Part shown: positions 61,502 through 64,000 of the stretch, one piece after another
Position numbering within the stretch: position 1 is the first letter of the stretch
Layout of the letters: the number at the start of each line of letters is the position of its first letter
DNA from: Adiantum capillus-veneris
Taxonomy: Eukaryota > Streptophyta > Polypodiopsida > Polypodiales > Pteridaceae
Reading direction: 5' to 3'
NCBI GenBank assembly: GCA_014529385.2
Contig: CM043945.1
Span: forward strand, 139,283,241-139,347,240
DNA: 64,000 nt
Notes under the pieces: generated by a model
What the model was told of the DNA's origin: nothing
Database searches by the model: none
Seen by the model: only the letters and a program-made list of their open reading frames with translations
Translations under genes and position numbers: made by a program

Positions 61502-64000
61502 TTCAGTCGGCCATCACGGCACATTTATGGCCCCTTGTATGCAACTTTTTGTGGGGTGGCATGGATGGTTCTCTTTACACTGGACCGTAAATCCATCTGT
61601 GTTAAAATACAATGAACGCTTTTATCTGGAAAGCTTCAATACAATCTAAAATCCTAGTTCTATCATCTTCTATTGAGGAGAACCACTCTTCCTATGAAAA
61701 TTTATTATAAAAATTATTTTCAGATATATTTGTGGGGATAATTAGGGGTATTTTGAGAATGTTGGAGAAATTATAGGGCTATTAGGAAAGTTTGGCTAAG
61801 AGAACAACAAAAAGAATTTGAATTTACCTATGCACACATCAAATAAGGGAACGAACTTGGAAATTCTTGAAGTAGCAAGTTTTGAGTCTTTGAGAGTTTT
61901 TGAAGTACCAAGTTTTGAGTCTGTGGGTGCTGACTTTTTACCTATGGACATATCAAATAATGGAACAAACTCAAAAATTTCTTAAGAGGCACTGCTTCCA
62001 AGCCTGTAATCAGAGGTGATCATTTTACTCTCCCAACTAACGATGTTGGATTCTTGAATTAGAAAACTAATAGATCTCCCGTTCAGACATTGTCTCACTT
62101 GGATGACAGGAAGTTGGAATTTAGGGTTTGCTCATGGTATGCAAACTAGCTCAAAGAGGGAGAAAGGTTCAAGAGGAAGACTAGCAAGCTTTGAGCCACA
62201 AAGCATAACTCTATGCTTGTGAATGTGAGTGATAATCGGAGATTGATGACATCTCACAATGAGCTTGAAAAGAAAAGGATCCCAACTGAAGTGATATGCT
62301 TTGTTTGTAGAGGAGTGATGTGAATGCTTCTTTCATTTCACAGAGTAATCTCTCTCTCTCGCTCTCTCACTCTCTCTCTCTAAGGTGGCTGCTTGCAGCC
62401 AAGTATGGATGCTCCTTTCTTCTCTCTCTCTCTCTGCTTATGGATTCCCCCCGTGCTTCTCTCGACATCACCTACCATGGCCCCGTTCTCCTTTGCCCTG
62501 GGGTCACTCATACACATTTTAGGCGGCCCTCCAAGTTGCGCTTTGTTTCCCTTGTACTACTCACGGCCCACTTTCTGTACACTCTGATGTCTTATAACCT
62601 GAGGAGTTTACCATTTAATACCCCCTATATAACGTGCATTCACGAAGTATTGAAAAAACCCCTGTTCTAACATGTCTAAATGAATAAAATCACCCCTTAT
62701 TTTAGGACCTTTTCCAAAATTGAATATAAAAACCCCTTTTTTTTTGTTAAATTGCCTAAAATGTTTTCATTCCAAAACCCCTCCTATCGAACTAACGTTA
62801 TACATTAACATGATTACATAGTGCACCCCCCGAACCCACTATAATAGCGGCCTTACTGTGCACAGTGCCTCCTCGTTTTTTATCAAGTCTAAGTTCAAAA
62901 AACCTTGGCTTGATCCCCTTTCACACGCTCGTGATTGCCGACTTCAGCTCGCCCCATTTCACACCTTTAATTGCCTTTCGACAACTCCACTTATGAAACT
63001 CCAGTGCTCTTGGTCTTCACTCTTCAAACTAAAACCCCATGCAAACTCCACATTAATTTTTAGTCAAAAAAATCCAAGAGGAGTGTCACATGGATGAGGC
63101 TAAATGAAGGAGGACTTGCAAAGGAGAGCATAGCCAACGTAGCCAGACCCCCTACTTTGCTCCTCACTGCAGGACATTCCTAAAGAAAGAATTTCTTATG
63201 TTGATAGTGAAAGTGGTCGCAAACAAATTTAACCATTCTGTAGAAATGACTGTCGGATGTTGAGACCTCTACAAAGAGAGCCAACGACCGCCACGACTAT
63301 CAACAAGCTTGAACCGCAATTGCCCAACATAGCCTTTGATTGGAGATTTGCTAGATGTTCAACTAAGTCCATTGATAACTTCAAACTTTCCTAGTATATT
63401 GGTCCACCCCCTTTCTATATACAATAAAATACCATCAAGTTAGAAAGGGGAAAGGGGTACACACCCTGAAGACACACAAGCGCCTTTCTATAGCCCAAGA
63501 TACACACAACACCCCAATGCACTAGGATTCACTTCAAAATCCGCACAGTCTCACCTCCACACACCCGTCTCGATGTACCAAAACACACACACACACACAC
63601 TTCTTTGAAAGCTCAAGAACATTCCACACCTGCAAAACCTCTGTTCCACACCGCAAAGACACATCTACCTCTTTCTGTCTTTCAATTTGCAGACACGCGT
63701 CTCGCTTCGAGGTTGCACCCAACCACACGACACCGATAACACACACAACACAACATAAAAGAGAAAGCGTGAGCGGGGAACATACACAAAAAAGGGGGAA
63801 ATGGTAAGCTTTGCTTCCATAAAACCTATTTAGGAGAGCACCATTGTACTATGGTAGGACACACTCCTCTTGTACTTCTCCTTCTCCATGGTCAAAAGGC
63901 TCTCCCAAAATGATGGTTTCTGAGAAAATCCCTTCGCCAAAAAGACCTGATTACAAAATTCCCCCTTCATTTTTTCAATGAAATATCTTCTATTGAGTCT
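61500..64000. other. Unassigned spacer to window end
   Basis: AT-rich DNA with short CT runs (62348-62445), a GGCTGC/GCAGCC hairpin near 62383 and (AC)n at about 63582-63600. No frame above 116 codons and none with recognisable motifs. A gene flank beyond 64000 cannot be excluded. Confidence 0.5.

Noticed and set aside
1-64000. CRISPR arrays, bacterial operons, ribosomal RNA genes
   Set aside because: No regularly spaced repeats or conserved rRNA sequence were seen, and the content is eukaryotic retroelement DNA.

Overview
This window reads as repeat-packed intergenic DNA from a large-genome land plant. The evidence is several plant-type LTR retrotransposons: a Tat-like Ty3/gypsy element with two RNase H domains, Ty1/copia elements primed by initiator-Met tRNA, L1-type LINEs, and long (AG)n, (TC)n and (AC)n tracts. 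I cannot name the species. A seed-free vascular plant such as a fern is only a guess. I found no intact host gene, no convincing tRNA or rRNA gene and no CRISPR array. Nearly every long reading frame belongs to a mobile element.

Layout. (1) 1-12130: a decayed Copia relic on the + strand, split by Gypsy-1 (182-9914, minus strand, 2.6-kb LTRs, no gag). (2) 12188-12500: a small tandem repeat and a long (AC)n(AG)n tract. (3) 12612-22636: Gypsy-2 (+ strand), flanked by ACGC, with 2006-bp LTRs in which I see only three differences. Its coding region is nevertheless broken, and each LTR carries two overlapping, mutually homologous ORFs of about 70 codons. (4) about 22950-26637: a decayed LINE on the minus strand, followed by a 1.7-kb non-coding LTR element (26638-28351, flanked by TGAGG) and a 245-bp tandem duplication. 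(5) 29657-35594: a 5.9-kb LTR element on the minus strand without gag or pol. Its polypurine tract, primer site and TATA box match Gypsy-2, so it looks like a non-autonomous partner. It carries a decayed acidic reading frame of unknown origin. (6) 35595-37014: inverted-repeat clusters and a C/CT tract.

(7) 37015-58992 is a nested cluster. A full-length L1-type LINE (+ strand, about 5.5 kb once insertions are subtracted) has a 12-bp target duplication and a poly(A) tail. It was hit twice by Copia elements on the minus strand. Copia-A (37144-42821, flanked by TTTTG) lies at the start of ORF1. Copia-C (47268-57987, flanked by GGAAC) lies in the distal part of ORF2. Copia-C was later hit in its reverse transcriptase by Copia-B (48630-53767, flanked by CTCAC), the best preserved, with one in-frame stop in an otherwise open gag-pol. 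The order LINE, then Copia-A and Copia-C, then Copia-B follows from the nesting. (8) 58993-64000: mostly unassigned DNA with microsatellites and two direct copies of a short interspersed repeat.

How the parts work together. Gypsy-2 relatives would supply Gag, protease, reverse transcriptase and integrase to the 29657-35594 element. Copia-A and Copia-C share a conserved leader block that can form a hairpin, despite diverged LTRs. The items most worth a second look are the paired small ORFs in the Gypsy-2 LTR, the unidentified frame in the non-autonomous element, and the contrast between Gypsy-2's near-identical LTRs and its damaged genes.
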